Shown piece by piece: positions 11,640-22,958 of a stretch of DNA of 64,000 bases. Numbering within the stretch: the first letter of the stretch is position 1; each line of letters begins with the position of its first letter. The stretch spans positions 248,001-312,000 of the forward strand of contig JALMQS010000618.1 in NCBI GenBank assembly GCA_024734495.1, written 5' to 3'. Source of the stretch: Forficula auricularia. Lineage: Eukaryota > Arthropoda > Insecta > Dermaptera > Forficulidae. The notes beneath the pieces were generated by a model. The model was given only the letters and a program-made list of their open reading frames with translations. It was not told where the DNA came from and ran no database searches. The position numbers and the translations under genes are program-made.

Positions 11640-13504
11640 CATATGGAATCGATAAGCTTTCATAAATTTCATAAAGTATATATAAGGAATAGTGTGCCAT
11701 CTGCTTAATGTAAATAAATATATTTATTATCAATTTATAAAAATATTTTATTAATTTATGAAAAATATTCATTTATGAATGAATTAGCGTGTATATAATT
11801 ATATGGTACATACTTGGAAATTTTAAAATTATTTAACCCTGATATGTAATTGAAGAAAGAAATTGAATGGTCTGATTCTAAATGCGAATTTAGATAGAAA
11901 AGAGGTTAATGGGTGCAAAAAAATATATCTACCAAAACCGCTGGTCTTTGGTAGTTTATGTTCATTTTTTGGTACAGATAAAGCGGAATTGGCTATTCTG
12001 TTCTCTTTCTGGTATCGGCCTAAGAGTTTTTTTAATTCAGGCTAAATAAACTTTTCAAAAATAGAACAACCCTTACAAGTACAAATATGTCGACCGCGTA
12101 TTTCTCCGTGGTTCAAATAAACAGCCGATAGATATCGCGACCAAAACTCAAGCACTGCGTATGTAATATTTTTAATAAATATATTTAAATAAAAATGAAT
12201 ATTCTTAAGTATATACAGGGTTGATCAAAAGATGTGTTTTTTAATGTTTTTTTTTTTTTTTTTTTTTTTGTTAAATAAGTGGGTCCACCTAATATGGCCA
12301 ATCTGTATTTAGATTAATAAAAATCGATCGAATTTAAAGGTGAACAGTATAATAACTTCACTTTTAGTATATAGAAAACAGTGAAGTTAGTTTCAAGCTT
12401 ATAAGAATTGTAATGATATTGGCCTGGGCCAGCCCAAGCCAAAGGTATTCTCCTACCACTGTGCTAGCAGCTAGCAGTTCCATATTCATATTTACTTAAA
12501 CCCAATTCATTGCTTTAATAATTCTGGGTTCGAATTATTTAACTCTATCCCATACCAAAACAAGAAATATCGTATGTCCAGAATACTACACAAGGAAGAA
12601 AAACCACATTGAAGGGACCACCAAATGGCAAAGAGGTAGTTCGGTCACCCACCCTCCGTCACATTACAGAATAAATCGTATTTAGAAGCGAGCAATAAAA
12701 AAATTCTGACACATTTTCTGTTTGTCTGTCCATCTTTAGATATAAGTATATCGAAAATAAATTATATTTTAATACTAATGTTAATATATATTAAATAATT
12801 CATATTGATTTAAAATCTAGAAAAAAAATTTTGTCAAGGGTGAAATATCGAATTAGACGTTTTCTATTAGTATATTTGTTTAACTTTTTTTTTTTAATTC
12901 TCGTTAGAAGAAAAAACAGCTTTTGGTTAAATCTTGTGGCTTTTCTCGTCAGAGAGGTAAACAGATTTCCAGCTGAGCTCGCGGGGATGGATTACATTTA
13001 ACTGACAAGTGAATGAGTTTCAATTTCTCCAAAGAAAAGAAATTTGAATATTCTCTTGTTGGTTGTTCCAAGTCGCTTATCTGGCTCAGAAAAATGACAG
13101 ACGATTTATTTTTTTTTCCAAGATCCCTGTTCATTTGAATAATTTTTTTTTCGAAATGTCAGGTGAATCTTGATATTAGAGAAACAATTTACCAAGTGAG
13201 TTCCTTTTACTCTCTTCAAAAAATTGGTTTGATTAATTATAAGTAGGCATTTTTAAAATAATGTTGAGATTTTATTTTGGTTTTGTTTTCTAAATAAAAT
13301 TTTAATAAAAAGTAGTTTTCAGTATAAAAAGTATCATTTGATTGGAAGAGCATTAATTATAGTACAAAAAGAGTCATTAGTAATTAATGCAAGGGTTTGA
13401 AGCTATCTACAAGCTCGGAATGAAAAAAACAAAAATTGAGTAAGTTCTGCTAAAGATATTCCACCCCCTCTGTGGCATAACATATCTTCACACTAGTTTT
13501 AACT
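11640..13504. other. AT-rich intergenic DNA
   Basis: Poly-T at 12247-12269. A higher-complexity part at 12410-12660 includes GGGTTCGAATT, possibly a very worn SINE. Short ORFs are not supported. Confidence 0.5.
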
Positions 13505-14125
13505 TTATTAAAATTTGAATTTTTATTTAAATCACACATAATTAATTATAATTATTTATTGAATACGAACAAATAATACTCAAGTATGAGTACACACTCC
13601 GATTATAGGTTAACTGAGCCAATCACGTGTCGGTCAGGCTTATACAGACTCCATGTACAGTCCAGTTAAAAAACCAACACAACAACGATCTCAGCGCCCC
13701 CTGTCAGACTGAGTATTGAATGTTTTTAAAAACATAAAGTGAAAAATATTGACAAATCAAATGATAATAATAATAACAATAATAAATAACAATTAATCCA
13801 CATATCAAGAATAATATAGTCTACATAGTTGGATTTTATAATACAAGGTACATCGTTTATATTATCTACATGAAGTCGGCAACCCTGATAATCGTAAGTT
13901 GGCAACCCTGATATTTACATCATCTGCATGAAGTTAGCAACAAGATATTTACAAAATATTTTCAGTTAACATATAATCGGAGTGGGTGCTCATACTTGAG
14001 AACGATCGCAGAATAAGTCGATCGAAACGTCGTAGTTATATTGTATTATTTGTTTGTGTTCAATAAATAATTATAATTAACCATGTGTGATCTAAATAAA
14101 AATTCAAATTTTAATCAAGTTAAAC
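13505..14125. mobile_element. Foldback element with hammerhead-like half-core
   Basis: Arms of about 110-140 nt (13505-13610 and 13975-14125) are inverted copies that include ATAATTATTTATTGAA and ACTCCGATTAT motifs. The right arm has a CGATCG/CGATCG stem followed by AAACGTCGTAG, resembling the 3' half of the hammerhead motif. The interior of about 370 nt includes a moderately GC-rich segment (13620-13710). No coding potential. Confidence 0.45.
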
Positions 14126-15936
14126 ACAGTAATAAAAGCTTCAACAGCTTCATTACTAAAAGTTTTAACTTGTCCATAGAGATACTATTCTGAACTATTC
14201 CTGAATTAAAAATTGTAACAGAGAAATTTCCCATGATTTTGATTTTGAATTTAGAATTAGGTGACTACGTATATAAAATATGACATAGGATAATAATAAT
14301 TAATTTTAGATATATCGTATTCATAAATAATTGTAAGGAGAAAAATTAGAAAAAATTAATATAACATAAAATAGTGTCGTCTTGAGAGTTGAATTATAAT
14401 AAATTTAATTTTCTTCTGAAATATTATTATTATATATAGAATAATTAAAAAAAGACCACTGAAAATTACCAGAGTAGAACTAAGTTCTCTTCGAGAAAAT
14501 GGATCCATGCCAGCAATTTAAATTAATATTTCGAGATAGACGAGATAATGTTATTTAATTTTCAAACGGAAAGTGCGTCAAACTCACCACCCACCAATTA
14601 ATCTCTCTTTAGCCGTTTCGCAAATAAATCTATTTTATGACTTTATTTTTATTTATTTTTTATATTAATATTAAATGAATGTGAACAGGATTAAGATCGT
14701 TTTCTTATACATGAATTTGTTTGTAAATAAACATGATAATGAATTTCGGGAGTGAAAATTTTTCAGGTTTAATATTTATGTTCTTCAAAGGTATAAATTA
14801 AAATAAAATTATACCGCGACTTAAGACTTTAGTTCTCATCGAAAAGTTAAATTCAAAAAAAATCCAAGACGAACCATTTCTTTTTAAAAATCTAAGGATT
14901 TAAAATTTTGTGGGTTATACTTTACAATACAATAAAATAGTGAATTACTATTAACGATTATATTTTCAAGTATTGAGTAAGACAAAAATAATAATAAATG
15001 AATGATATAATAAATAAATGAAACCTACTTAGTTTCTTTTTGTTAATACAGAAGAATTAAGATTTGAATTTTATTACATAATACAGTCCATCTCATTTCT
15101 TATTAAGTTTGGGACTAATTTCACAGCCAACATCAGCACTCCATCTTTTTTTACTAAGCTTGTAACAACTTCAAACTTTAACATACTACTTACAGTTATC
15201 CTACTTCTTTATTTATATATATTTTTTCTTAATTTCACATATATCTATTCCATTATAATTATAATACTATATATACATATATCTTTATAGAAGTATGTAT
15301 TACATTCCTTAACCGAGATATTGATATTCTAATTTCAAAATGTGTTCCTAACTTAAGAGTTTTCATCTACAATGCATTTATTTTATTTCTAACAACTTCA
15401 CATCTTTCTCTAAATATAAAAATTTGAATTGTTATAAAATTCCTATTGAAATTAAAAATATTAGTAGTTTATTTTGTAGTTTACCATAAGTAAAAAAATA
15501 TCTTATATATATATTTCAAGAGTTCATTTCAATGTACTAGAGTTTTTACTTTTTTTATTTTATTTTGTCAACGAGATTTGGTAATTTTCAAAACTATGAA
15601 TAATAAATAAATACAGGCGAAACGGAACAAAAAATATATATATAAAAGGTTCAAATGGATTTTCACTTTTTTTTCGGTCTAAATGGAAAACAAAAGAGGT
15701 TTATAAATATGAATCACGCATAAAGAAGGGGTTATTTGTTTGCTTGTTTTTTTTAAGAGAAAAATCCACTTGATGGTGAATTTTTTGACTTTTTGGTTAG
15801 GATTTATTCATTGAAAAATTCGAAAAATATGAGAATAATAGAAAGAAAATAAACTGGTAGACTCATTCAACCCCTTTCCTTTAATTTAATTTTATTAGAA
15901 ATCGTGAATTAGCTTTTCAACCACGAATTGTAAATA
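14126..15936. other. AT-rich intergenic DNA
   Basis: 14460-14620 is more complex (CCAATTAATCTCTCTTTAGC). The rest is simple AT-rich sequence, no element boundaries found. Confidence 0.5.
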
Positions 15937-16059
15937 TAGGGTAGTTCAGAAAGAAATTCATTTTTGAAAATAGAAAGAAAACAAAACTATTAATTTTAAA
16001 ACGGTTTAATCTTATACACTATAAAGTTTATTAAATGTAATTTTAGTTTTTGAAAACTA

Positions 16060-16380
16060 AATCATCAAGATGACGTCCTTGGCTGTGGCGACACTCTTCC
16101 AAACGAACACGAAAATTTTGAAAGACTTACTAGGATTTTCTTTTGAAATGGTTTCCATTTCTTGCTGAATATTCAGCTTCAATTGCTGCAAAGTTGTCGG
16201 ATTATTAGCGTATACCTTGCCATAAAAAGAAGTCTGCTTGCTCTGAAGGACTTAAATCGGGACTCCTCGGAGGCCAGTTATATCACCCCTCCGTGAAATC
16301 ACTTTCTGAGTAAACACATCCCTTATCAGACGTATGCTCTCATTGGAAGTGTGATATGGGCTTCATCCTGCTGCAAATAT
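16060..16380 (-). pseudogene. Mariner/Tc transposase C-terminal remnant, left (inverted) copy
   Basis: The minus strand shows a QQDEAHIT-like second-Asp region, ISRRGDIT, a disrupted SPDLSP segment and VYANNPTTLQQL / IQQEMETISKENPSK. It has different lesions from the right copy, so the two have decayed independently since the inverted duplication. Confidence 0.65.
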
Positions 16381-16700
16381 GTATTTCGATTGTAACCTCG
16401 CGATTCTTGTAACTTCGAATGAGAGCATGCGCGTGATAAGGGATGTGTTCCCCCAGAAAGTGATTTCACGGAGGGGTGACATAACTGGCCTCCGATGAGT
16501 CCCGATTTAAGTCCAGCAGACTATGGGGACACCTTAAAAGCAAGGAATACGCTAATAATCCGACAACATTGCGGCAATAGAAGCTGAATATTCAGCAAGA
16601 AATTGAAACCATTTCAAAAGAAAATCCTACTAAAATTTTTCAAAATTTTCGTGCCCGTTTGGAAGAGTGTTGCAACAGCCAAGGACGTCATTTGATGATT
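16380..16700 (+). pseudogene. Mariner/Tc transposase C-terminal remnant, right copy
   Basis: Translated with frameshifts, this gives the end of a DDE transposase: a W-P-P-M-S-P-D-L-S-P-A-D-Y motif holding the third catalytic Asp, then HLKSKEYANNPTTLRQ, QEIETISKENPTKIFQNF and a final REE/RLEECCNSQGRHL-type motif. Stops and frame changes show it is dead. Its inverted twin lies at 16060-16380. Confidence 0.7.
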
Positions 16701-17354
16701 TAATTTAAAAAAACTAAAATTACATTTAAAGTAGTTGTTCCGCCAAATGCGTTTCCTTAGGATTTTTTTGAAATTTTTACAGATTATTATTTAAATACTT
16801 CTGCATCGATTTGGTGGCAAAACGAAATTTATGAACAATACAGTTCCGGAGATATTAAATTTCAAAAATCGAGTTTTTCAGGCTTTTTAACATTGCAGTA
16901 TACGAGATATCAGAAAATTTACATACATATTTAATTATAATTAAGAAACCCTTCTTACCATTTTTATAAAAAACTAAACCAACATTAAACAATAACCAAT
17001 ACATATTTTAAGACAATTTTGATTCATGGTTACAAGACAGTTTCTGGGATAATGAAAAATGTATAAAAAAAAATGTAGACTAATTTGGCAACAGCGCATT
17101 TATTTAACCAGCGAAAGATGCATGCGCTAGATTTTTTCAAAATTATAATTTTCATAAGGTTACGTAGGCGGTGATTACATTTGTTAAAAAATAACAAAAC
17201 GATTTTTATAGAAATTTAAAGTGTATTTTATCTGTCATTTTAATATAAAAATATTCAATCTCTTACAATGGTGCCAAATTTGTCAAACGAAAACGGGATT
17301 GGCTAGAATTGGTACATAAACAGCAAAAAATTTCGGGCTTATGAACTATGAATC

Positions 17355-17745
17355 GGGAGTCGGGTTGGCTCAATCAGCTAACGCATTGGCCTCGCTTCGG
17401 CATCGATCGATTATGACGATGTTGAAGTGGGAGGCCGGGGTTCGATCATAGCTGGCAAATAAAAATTTCTACCGGCTGAAAACTCGGCTCCCTCACTAAC
17501 CCTACTAACACTTTACTTATGTGCTGTCTAAATGGGCTTTGTTCCCGGTGACATTAAGGGCCGGTTGCTATGTCGCAAAGTAAATGATTTTTACCACTAA
17601 CCAAGGGTAGATGGTAAATGGAGGGGCTGGGATGGCCAATCAGATGACAGGAACTTTCAGCCCCTCCATTTAACATCTACCCTTGTTTAGTGGTAAAAAT
17701 CATTTACTTTGCGACATACAACCGGCCCTAAATAAATTTAAAAAA
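17355..17745 (+). mobile_element. tRNA-derived SINE with perfect 11-bp target duplication
   Basis: Starts CGGGTTGGCTCAATCAGC-like box A (17365 on) and has box B GGTTCGATC (17439-17447), the RNA polymerase III promoter of a tRNA head. It ends in an A-rich tail. AACTATGAATC flanks it on both sides (17344-17354 and 17746-17756). A hairpin MITE sits near its 3' end (17558-17728). It is not a tRNA gene: no cloverleaf closes around the boxes. Confidence 0.8.
17558..17728. mobile_element. Hairpin MITE, PIF/Harbinger type, family member 2
   Basis: Near-perfect hairpin with termini GGGCCGGTTGCTATGTCGC / GCGACATACAACCGGCCC and TAA on both sides (17555-17557, 17729-17731). Centre contains GGCCAATCAGATGACA, shared with the copies at 9347 and 53645. 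It was inserted into the SINE. Confidence 0.8.
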
Positions 17746-17807
17746 AACTATGAATCCTTATTGTCTGTTTTTGCTAGTATTGTCGCGAAACAACTACCTT
17801 AATAACT

Positions 17808-17922
17808 CTAGTAGCACAATGTTTCAAACTATATAGTAACTATATTGTCCCTATATAGATTTTGAGAATCTATATAGGCACTATATAGTTACTATATAGT
17901 TTGAAACATTGTGCTACTAGGG
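17808..17922. mobile_element. Perfect hairpin MITE (CTAGTAGCACAATG ends)
   Basis: An almost perfect palindrome beginning CTAGTAGCACAATGTTTC and ending with its reverse complement; the middle is a run of TATAGT repeats. It sits in the right arm of the foldback mariner. The left arm lacks it, which confirms an insertion. The exact target duplication is unclear. Confidence 0.7.
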
Positions 17923-18049
17923 AAACTTTATATTGAATAAGATTAAACACTTTTAAAAATAATAGTTTCGTTTTCCTTCTATTTTCAAAAATGAATTTCT
18001 TTCTGGACCACTCTATATAAATAATAACAGTTTAAAAAAAAAAATTATC

Positions 18050-18370
18050 TGGTGCTTTTTTCGGACACGATGTTAACAGCTGCTCTGCGTTTGTATGTAC
18101 TTAAAGGCTTTCTGGCGACAACCTGTTATCTCTGTTGGGGTACCGTGATTGCACGCGGTGCGTGAAAACAGGGCAAGGGCCCAAGAGAAGAAGGGCAAAA
18201 GAGGAGAAGAAGAATGTGCTTTGGTGAAAGGGGCTGGAAGATAGCAAGAGGGTGAGTATCGATTTGCAGATTCACCGTGGAGGCTGTGATGAATGAACCC
18301 TCCCTCAGCCCTTCAGCCCTTCATCCCTTTCGCTTTGCCCTCTACGTTACAAACAGGTGGTTGGTTGGCT
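18050..18370. other. High-complexity, GC-richer island (candidate conserved non-coding element)
   Basis: Sharp jump in complexity after the end of the foldback mariner: AACAGCTGCTCTGCG, GTACCGTGATTGCACGCGG, GAAGAAGGG and CCCTCAGCCCTTCAGCCC. No open frame of note and no repeat partner in the window. Confidence 0.35.
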
Positions 18371-18729
18371 CCATATATAAATCAAATATAAAATGTAGTC
18401 CCCACTCTTTAATAACAAATTTTTTTTTTATTATTTATTAAAATCATCCCGAAGACATTTTTATATACAGAGTAAACAACCCGAGGCTTAAAAAATTGAT
18501 AGCGATAAAATATTCTAAACAGGATTTTGAGGCAATCTATCAACCAGCCCTAAATAAAGTTTTTCAACATATTTATTAAAGATTTTGATACTTTCGAACA
18601 AATTCTAATCATGATTTATTGATAAAAATTTTGTGATTAATCTCGTTTAAGATTTATAACAAATAAAGAGATCTAAGACATGTTAAATTCTCTCTAGAGT
18701 ACCATGATATAAACGAGTTGAGGATAGGA

Positions 18730-19313
18730 AATGGGGTGTCCAATCTTTTAGCTTACTTGGGCTAAATTGGAAGAATATGAGCTGGTTTGGGCCACACATA
18801 AAATACACTAACGCTAATAATAGACGGTGTGCAAAAGAACTTAGAATATGTACTTAATATACTTAAGAAATTAAGCTTTCTTACTTTATAAATTTTTTAT
18901 TATAAAAGTAAGAGACAAATCAGCCACATAAAATTATAGTGAGAATTTTGGCATTGTTTATGGGACATTAATCCGTCGATATTTAGCTCAAAGCTATTCT
19001 CAAAATGCTCATCAAATATTTTGGATCTAGCTTCATTCTTTGTGTGCTTAATACTTTAAAATAGATGCTTGAATAAATAAAATTATTTAAGAATCACTTT
19101 ATAAATACCTGTCATTGCTAAATAACGTCTTAATTTCAAAAATTCAGTACTCATAAACTAGTGGAAAGTTAAAAAGATTGTATTTTTAGTAATTTCACTA
19201 GGATTTTCATTCTCAATCTCATAAAGTTGGTAAGATTGCGATTTTTTGTCGGACCACATTGATAGCCATCTTAGGCCGCATGCAGCCCGCGGGCCGCGGG
19301 TTGGACAAGCCTG
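18730..19313. mobile_element. Non-autonomous hAT element resembling a mammalian Charlie-type repeat
   Basis: Left end ATGGGGTGTCCAATCTTTT, right end GGGTTGGACAAGCCTG, so the inverted repeat is CAGGNNTGTCCAA. An 8-bp duplication with one mismatch flanks it (GGATAGGA 18722-18729, GGATAGAA 19314-19321). Further motifs are TTGGGCCACACATAAAATA near the left and GGCCGCATGC, GCCCGCGGGCCGCGG near the right. I recognise these from a common mammalian hAT-Charlie repeat, from memory only. The interior is AT-rich and has no intact ORF. Confidence 0.75.
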
Positions 19314-19321
19314 GGATAGAA

Positions 19322-21115
19322 CTTAAGCAAGTCTGTTTTCGTAACTTTGCTTACTTCTTAGTCGTTTTCCGTTTAATAAAATTAAATTAAATATTGTCTC
19401 TAGCAAATTATAATAATGATTTATTTATTAAAAACTTTGTAATTAATCTCTGACTAGAATGCTTTTTTTGTACAATATATCTCGCCCCTTTTCTTTTTGA
19501 ATAAATATCCCCCTTATCGTGATTTTAGCAAATAGCTAGTTACTTTCGGGCCCGTTTGTAGATATTTTATTGTTTATTTACCTATCTAATTGTGAATATT
19601 TATTTGTTATAAGAATCGATGAAAGTCGTCCAATAAAGTCATCGGTTGGAGAGATTACTGATAAATAATCCGAAAATTAGAGAAATATGAAGGTCAAATG
19701 GAGTTCAAATAATATGTTCAAAGTTTAACCCCATCGGAATAAACATATCTTTCTAAAATATCTTTGTATTTTTTGTATTGGAAAAAAATCAGATGCAGTA
19801 GTTGATCGAGAACTAATGTAGTATTGTTTTTATGGGAAAAATAGAAATTGTTTACTCGATATATTTCTGACACAGATGTTAGGAGGGTTAAATTCGCTAT
19901 TCTATGTCAGGCAATTATTAATTAAATATAACTATAAGAAATTTCAGCTCTTATTTTTTAATTGTATTATTTTATTTAATCTATTTATTTATACAATTTA
20001 ATTGGTCAATTTTTAGAAGATTCAGTGAAAGTTGTGTGATATGCCCATTATTTAATTTATTATGTGATAATCTCAAAATTTGTGAAAAATCAAATCCCAT
20101 ATGAATTCTAATAATTTGTTGAGAGCACCATGTTTTTGTTTAACAGCTGTTTACATATGCTATCAAAATGAAATATTATTATTTTCAATCGTGTAACATT
20201 TTAATCCCTGTTTAGTGTCTGGTGTAAAACAAAACTTATCATATTGATAACCGATACCCATTAAGAAGAGAGACATCTCAACAACCCCTCATACCTTTTT
20301 TTGTCTCTAACCGTGTTCTAGATATCGGCTATCTGTAAAGCTCTCTGGGAAACAGAAGATTATTTGGTGGTCGTTGCGTCTTAAGAGGCGATTTATCTAC
20401 CAACGTGGCTGTTGAGAAGAGATTACGAGTCGGAGAGTTGGTAATTCAATTACAACACACACACACACACAGATAAAATCAGTTTGTTTGTTCTATCCAT
20501 ATATAAAATATATTCTAAAACCATTTTCCGCAACAGAAACAAAATCGACATTTTATAAAACAAAACAAAAAAGCCTTTAAGGGTTTTCGGATTAAATTAT
20601 TAAAAAAAATAACATAAGCCTACTCTTCTGTTTCTATTGATACTGAATTTTAAATGAACCGATTGGGGGAAAAAAAAGTTCGAGGATGTTCTCTGTTATG
20701 TCGAAAAATTTCCTTGGAGATAGAACAAAAAAGTGTACAAGCTAAAACCAATCCCCAGAAATGTTCTCTATTGAAATTTATTCTAGAATAATGGGTCTAT
20801 ATAAATATGTTAAAAAAATAAATAAATAAACAGCAGCAACGAGAAAAAATGTACATGAAAAAGTTTGTAGCAGAATGGAATCACAAATTTAAATGGTTGA
20901 TCGTGAAATATTTTAAATTTGAAAGAAGGTTTTTTAGAAAAAGCAAAATTGTATTGGATTTGGATCAAATGAGGGTGAAATTTTGAATAGTGAATTTTAA
21001 ACTGCGCAAGGGCTAACTTGAGACATTTTTTACCGGCAGTTCATAAGTCGAAAAGTCATGGCAAAAATAAATAAATAATTTAACTATTCTTTAAAGAATT
21101 ATTTAAATTGAATGT
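19322..21115. other. Intergenic DNA with one complex island
   Basis: 20270-20470 is GC-richer (CTCTCTGGGAAACAGAAG, GTCGTTGCGTCTTAAGAGGC) and could be conserved regulatory DNA. The rest is AT-rich. Confidence 0.4.
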
Positions 21116-21119
21116 ATGT

Positions 21120-21400
21120 GTAAAAGAGGCAACTGTGGGTCAGTGGTCAGAGTGTTGGGCAGCTGTACCGAAGTATGCTGGTTCGGGACTGAGTCTCAGC
21201 AGATAATTAATGTCGCCTCCTCATGGAAAGCAATGGCAACCTATCAAGAGTATAATTGCCTAGTCAACCTCTCCAAACAAGCCGTTCGGAACCGGTCTTT
21301 GTAAAGCAGCTAAACACACTCAGCACAGGTATATGTGGAGAGGTGTCGAAACGTCAGGGAGACCTGATATGGCACTTGAAGAAGAGAAGTATGTACAATG
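21120..21400 (+). mobile_element. tRNA-derived SINE, with AAAGCAATGGCAACC core
   Basis: Box A-like GTGGGTCAGTGGTCAGAGTG (about 21134-21153) and box B-like GGTTCGGGACT (about 21180) spaced as in a tRNA. Then GGAAAGCAATGGCAACC, a motif seen in many arthropod SINEs, and a 3' part with GTCGAAACGTCAGGG. Ends approximate. The short ORFs here are chance. Confidence 0.65.
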
Positions 21401-21424
21401 ATAATTTTTCGGAATTCATTATTT

Positions 21425-22362
21425 TACCACAATCATTTTTAGGGTTCCGTTCAAAAGTAAAAGGTGACCCTATTAATGACTTTACAATGTCTGTATCTGT
21501 CTTTAAAATAATAAAAATTAAATTCAATTTATCATAGGGATGTATGCCTGTAAAAAACTCAAGTAGAATGATGATTGATTTTTTTTTTAATTTAATTGGC
21601 TTTAAAAAATTTCTGTGAGAGAGAACCCCAAATTGGCCATGTTTAGGTGATTTTTATACCTGTGGTTTAACTTGAAATTATTAAAATTTTTTACAAATTT
21701 TATTATTCTCTTTTTATAAACAAGAAATAAGAACAAATCATGTTATATAGATCTATAAGGTGCCGAACCCTCGGTATTCCGTAGGACTAGCATTTTGTTG
21801 GCTTAATCTATATTTAATTCGCTTTAAAATGACGGTATGAATAGACCACAACTAAGTGGCCATTTTTAAGTGATTTATGTACCTTTCAGTGTTTACAAGT
21901 GGCTTAATTTAAAATTATGAATAAATAAATTCTACAAATTAGGCGATTCTCTCCTATTATCAAGGACACATAAAAACGAATGTGATATCTTAAGTACATA
22001 TTTTTGGAGATATAAGTTAGGATGCGACTTAAGCCTGGCATTTGGCCGGCTTATCAATTCTAAGTGAGTGATTTTTTATATTTAAATATAAATAAAAAAT
22101 TTTGATCTATATAGGTGAATTTAAATTAAATTCGTTATCTCAAATTATATAGATTCAAGAGTACGGAACCCTCGGTGTGACGTAGAACTAGCATTAATTT
22201 TAATTTAACTCACTTTAAAAATTGAAAAGTTTTTATGATTTTTGCGCGAGTAGCAGAGTTGTTGCAGTTCCACAAAAGAGAAACAAAGAGATTGTCTTGT
22301 GACTTTAAAATGACGGTATAAATAGAATACAACTAAGTGGCCAATTTTAAGTGATTTATGTA
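21425..22362. repeat. Cluster of GGGTTCCGTAC-type insect repeat fragments
   Basis: AGGGTTCCGTTCAAAAG (21440), GCCGAACCCTCGGTATTCCG (21765), TACGGAACCCTCGGTGTGACG (22160) and CTTTAAAATGACGGTAT (21828, 22305). These match an abundant insect repeat known for GGGTTCCGTAC and TGTCTGTCTGTC motifs. A further piece is at 45910-45960 (AAAGTGCGAGGCCGGTTCGC, ATTCCGTAC). The 21828-22020 stretch is paralogous to 22305-22367 plus 22816-22955. Confidence 0.5.
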
Positions 22363-22367
22363 CCTTT

Positions 22368-22815
22368 GGGGCCGTCCATAAATTAGGTCACACAGTAAGG
22401 GGGAAGGGGGCATATCAGATTTGTGACAAAATCTGACAGAGGGACCGGGGATCTGAAAAATGGTGATGTCACAAAAGTCAAATTAAAAAATTTATAAAAA
22501 TTTATTTTTTAGATTTCATGATATGAATAAAAATAAAGTCAAACTTAATATGAGTTTAATTTATAAAAAAATCTACAATTATTAAATTATAGAGTATAAA
22601 AGTAATAGAGTGAGGTCACAATACAGGGGAAAATGGTGCGGATAGAAGGTTTGAAGTCCCTGCCTGGCAGGTATATTTTCCAGTTCAAGCATGTCACAGA
22701 CAAGTTCAGACGAGTTTTATTCTAATAAAAATTGTTCTCGCTGAACTGAAAATGTGACAGAATGTGACACAGAGATGAAGGAGAGGTCTCTATAAATCTT
22801 AAAAATTCGAGGGCC
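22368..22815. mobile_element. Insertion with GGGGCC ends and CCTTT duplication
   Basis: Starts GGGGCCGTCCATAAATTAGG and ends TCGAGGGCC, with CCTTT on each side (22363-22367, 22816-22820). The paralogous stretch at 21880-21890 reads straight through a single CCTTT, proving an insertion. The GGCCGTCCATAAATTA end occurs on DNA elements in many arthropods. It contains one copy of the 105-nt repeat also at 27625. Confidence 0.65.
22620..22735. repeat. Dispersed 105-nt repeat, copy 1
   Basis: GGTGCGGATAGAAGGTTTGA, AGTCCCTGCCTGG, CAGTTCAAGCATGTC, ATAAAAATTGTTCTCGCTGA. Second copy at 27620-27735. Class unknown. Confidence 0.6.
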
Positions 22816-22958
22816 CCTTTCAGAGTACACAAGAGCCTTAATTTAGAGTTATGTATAAATTCTATATATTTGGCGATTGTCTCCTTATCAACGACAAATA
22901 AAAAAGAATTTGATATCTCAAGTATCTTAGAAGATATAAAGTACGGAAACCTTAGAAT

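Larger units (their letters stand above)
16730..17798. mobile_element. TTAA-flanked DNA element (piggyBac-like target) with nested SINE
   Basis: Ends AGTAGTTGTTCCGC (16730) and GCGAAACAACTACC (17798) are inverted repeats. TTAA lies on both sides (16726-16729, 17799-17802). The empty target is preserved in the other arm of the host foldback (about 16030-16055 reads through as one TTAA). TTAA duplication is the piggyBac signature, although the termini do not start CCC. No transposase was seen; the body is AT-rich. Confidence 0.65.
15939..18013. mobile_element. Foldback mariner/Tc-type element with nested insertions
   Basis: Terminal inverted repeats of about 95 nt begin GGGTAGTTCAGAAAG (15939) and end CTTTCTGGACCACTC (18013), flanked by TA on both sides (15937-15938, 18014-15), the Tc1/mariner target duplication. 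The core 16025-16700 is a palindrome of two transposase C-terminal fragments head to head. The right arm is interrupted by a TTAA-flanked element (16730-17798) and a hairpin MITE (about 17808-17920). Without insertions it would be close to a perfect foldback of about 890 bp. Confidence 0.8.

Noticed and set aside
17355..17460. tRNA gene
   Set aside because: Box A and box B are present, but there is no closing acceptor stem, and the whole unit has SINE tail and target duplications.
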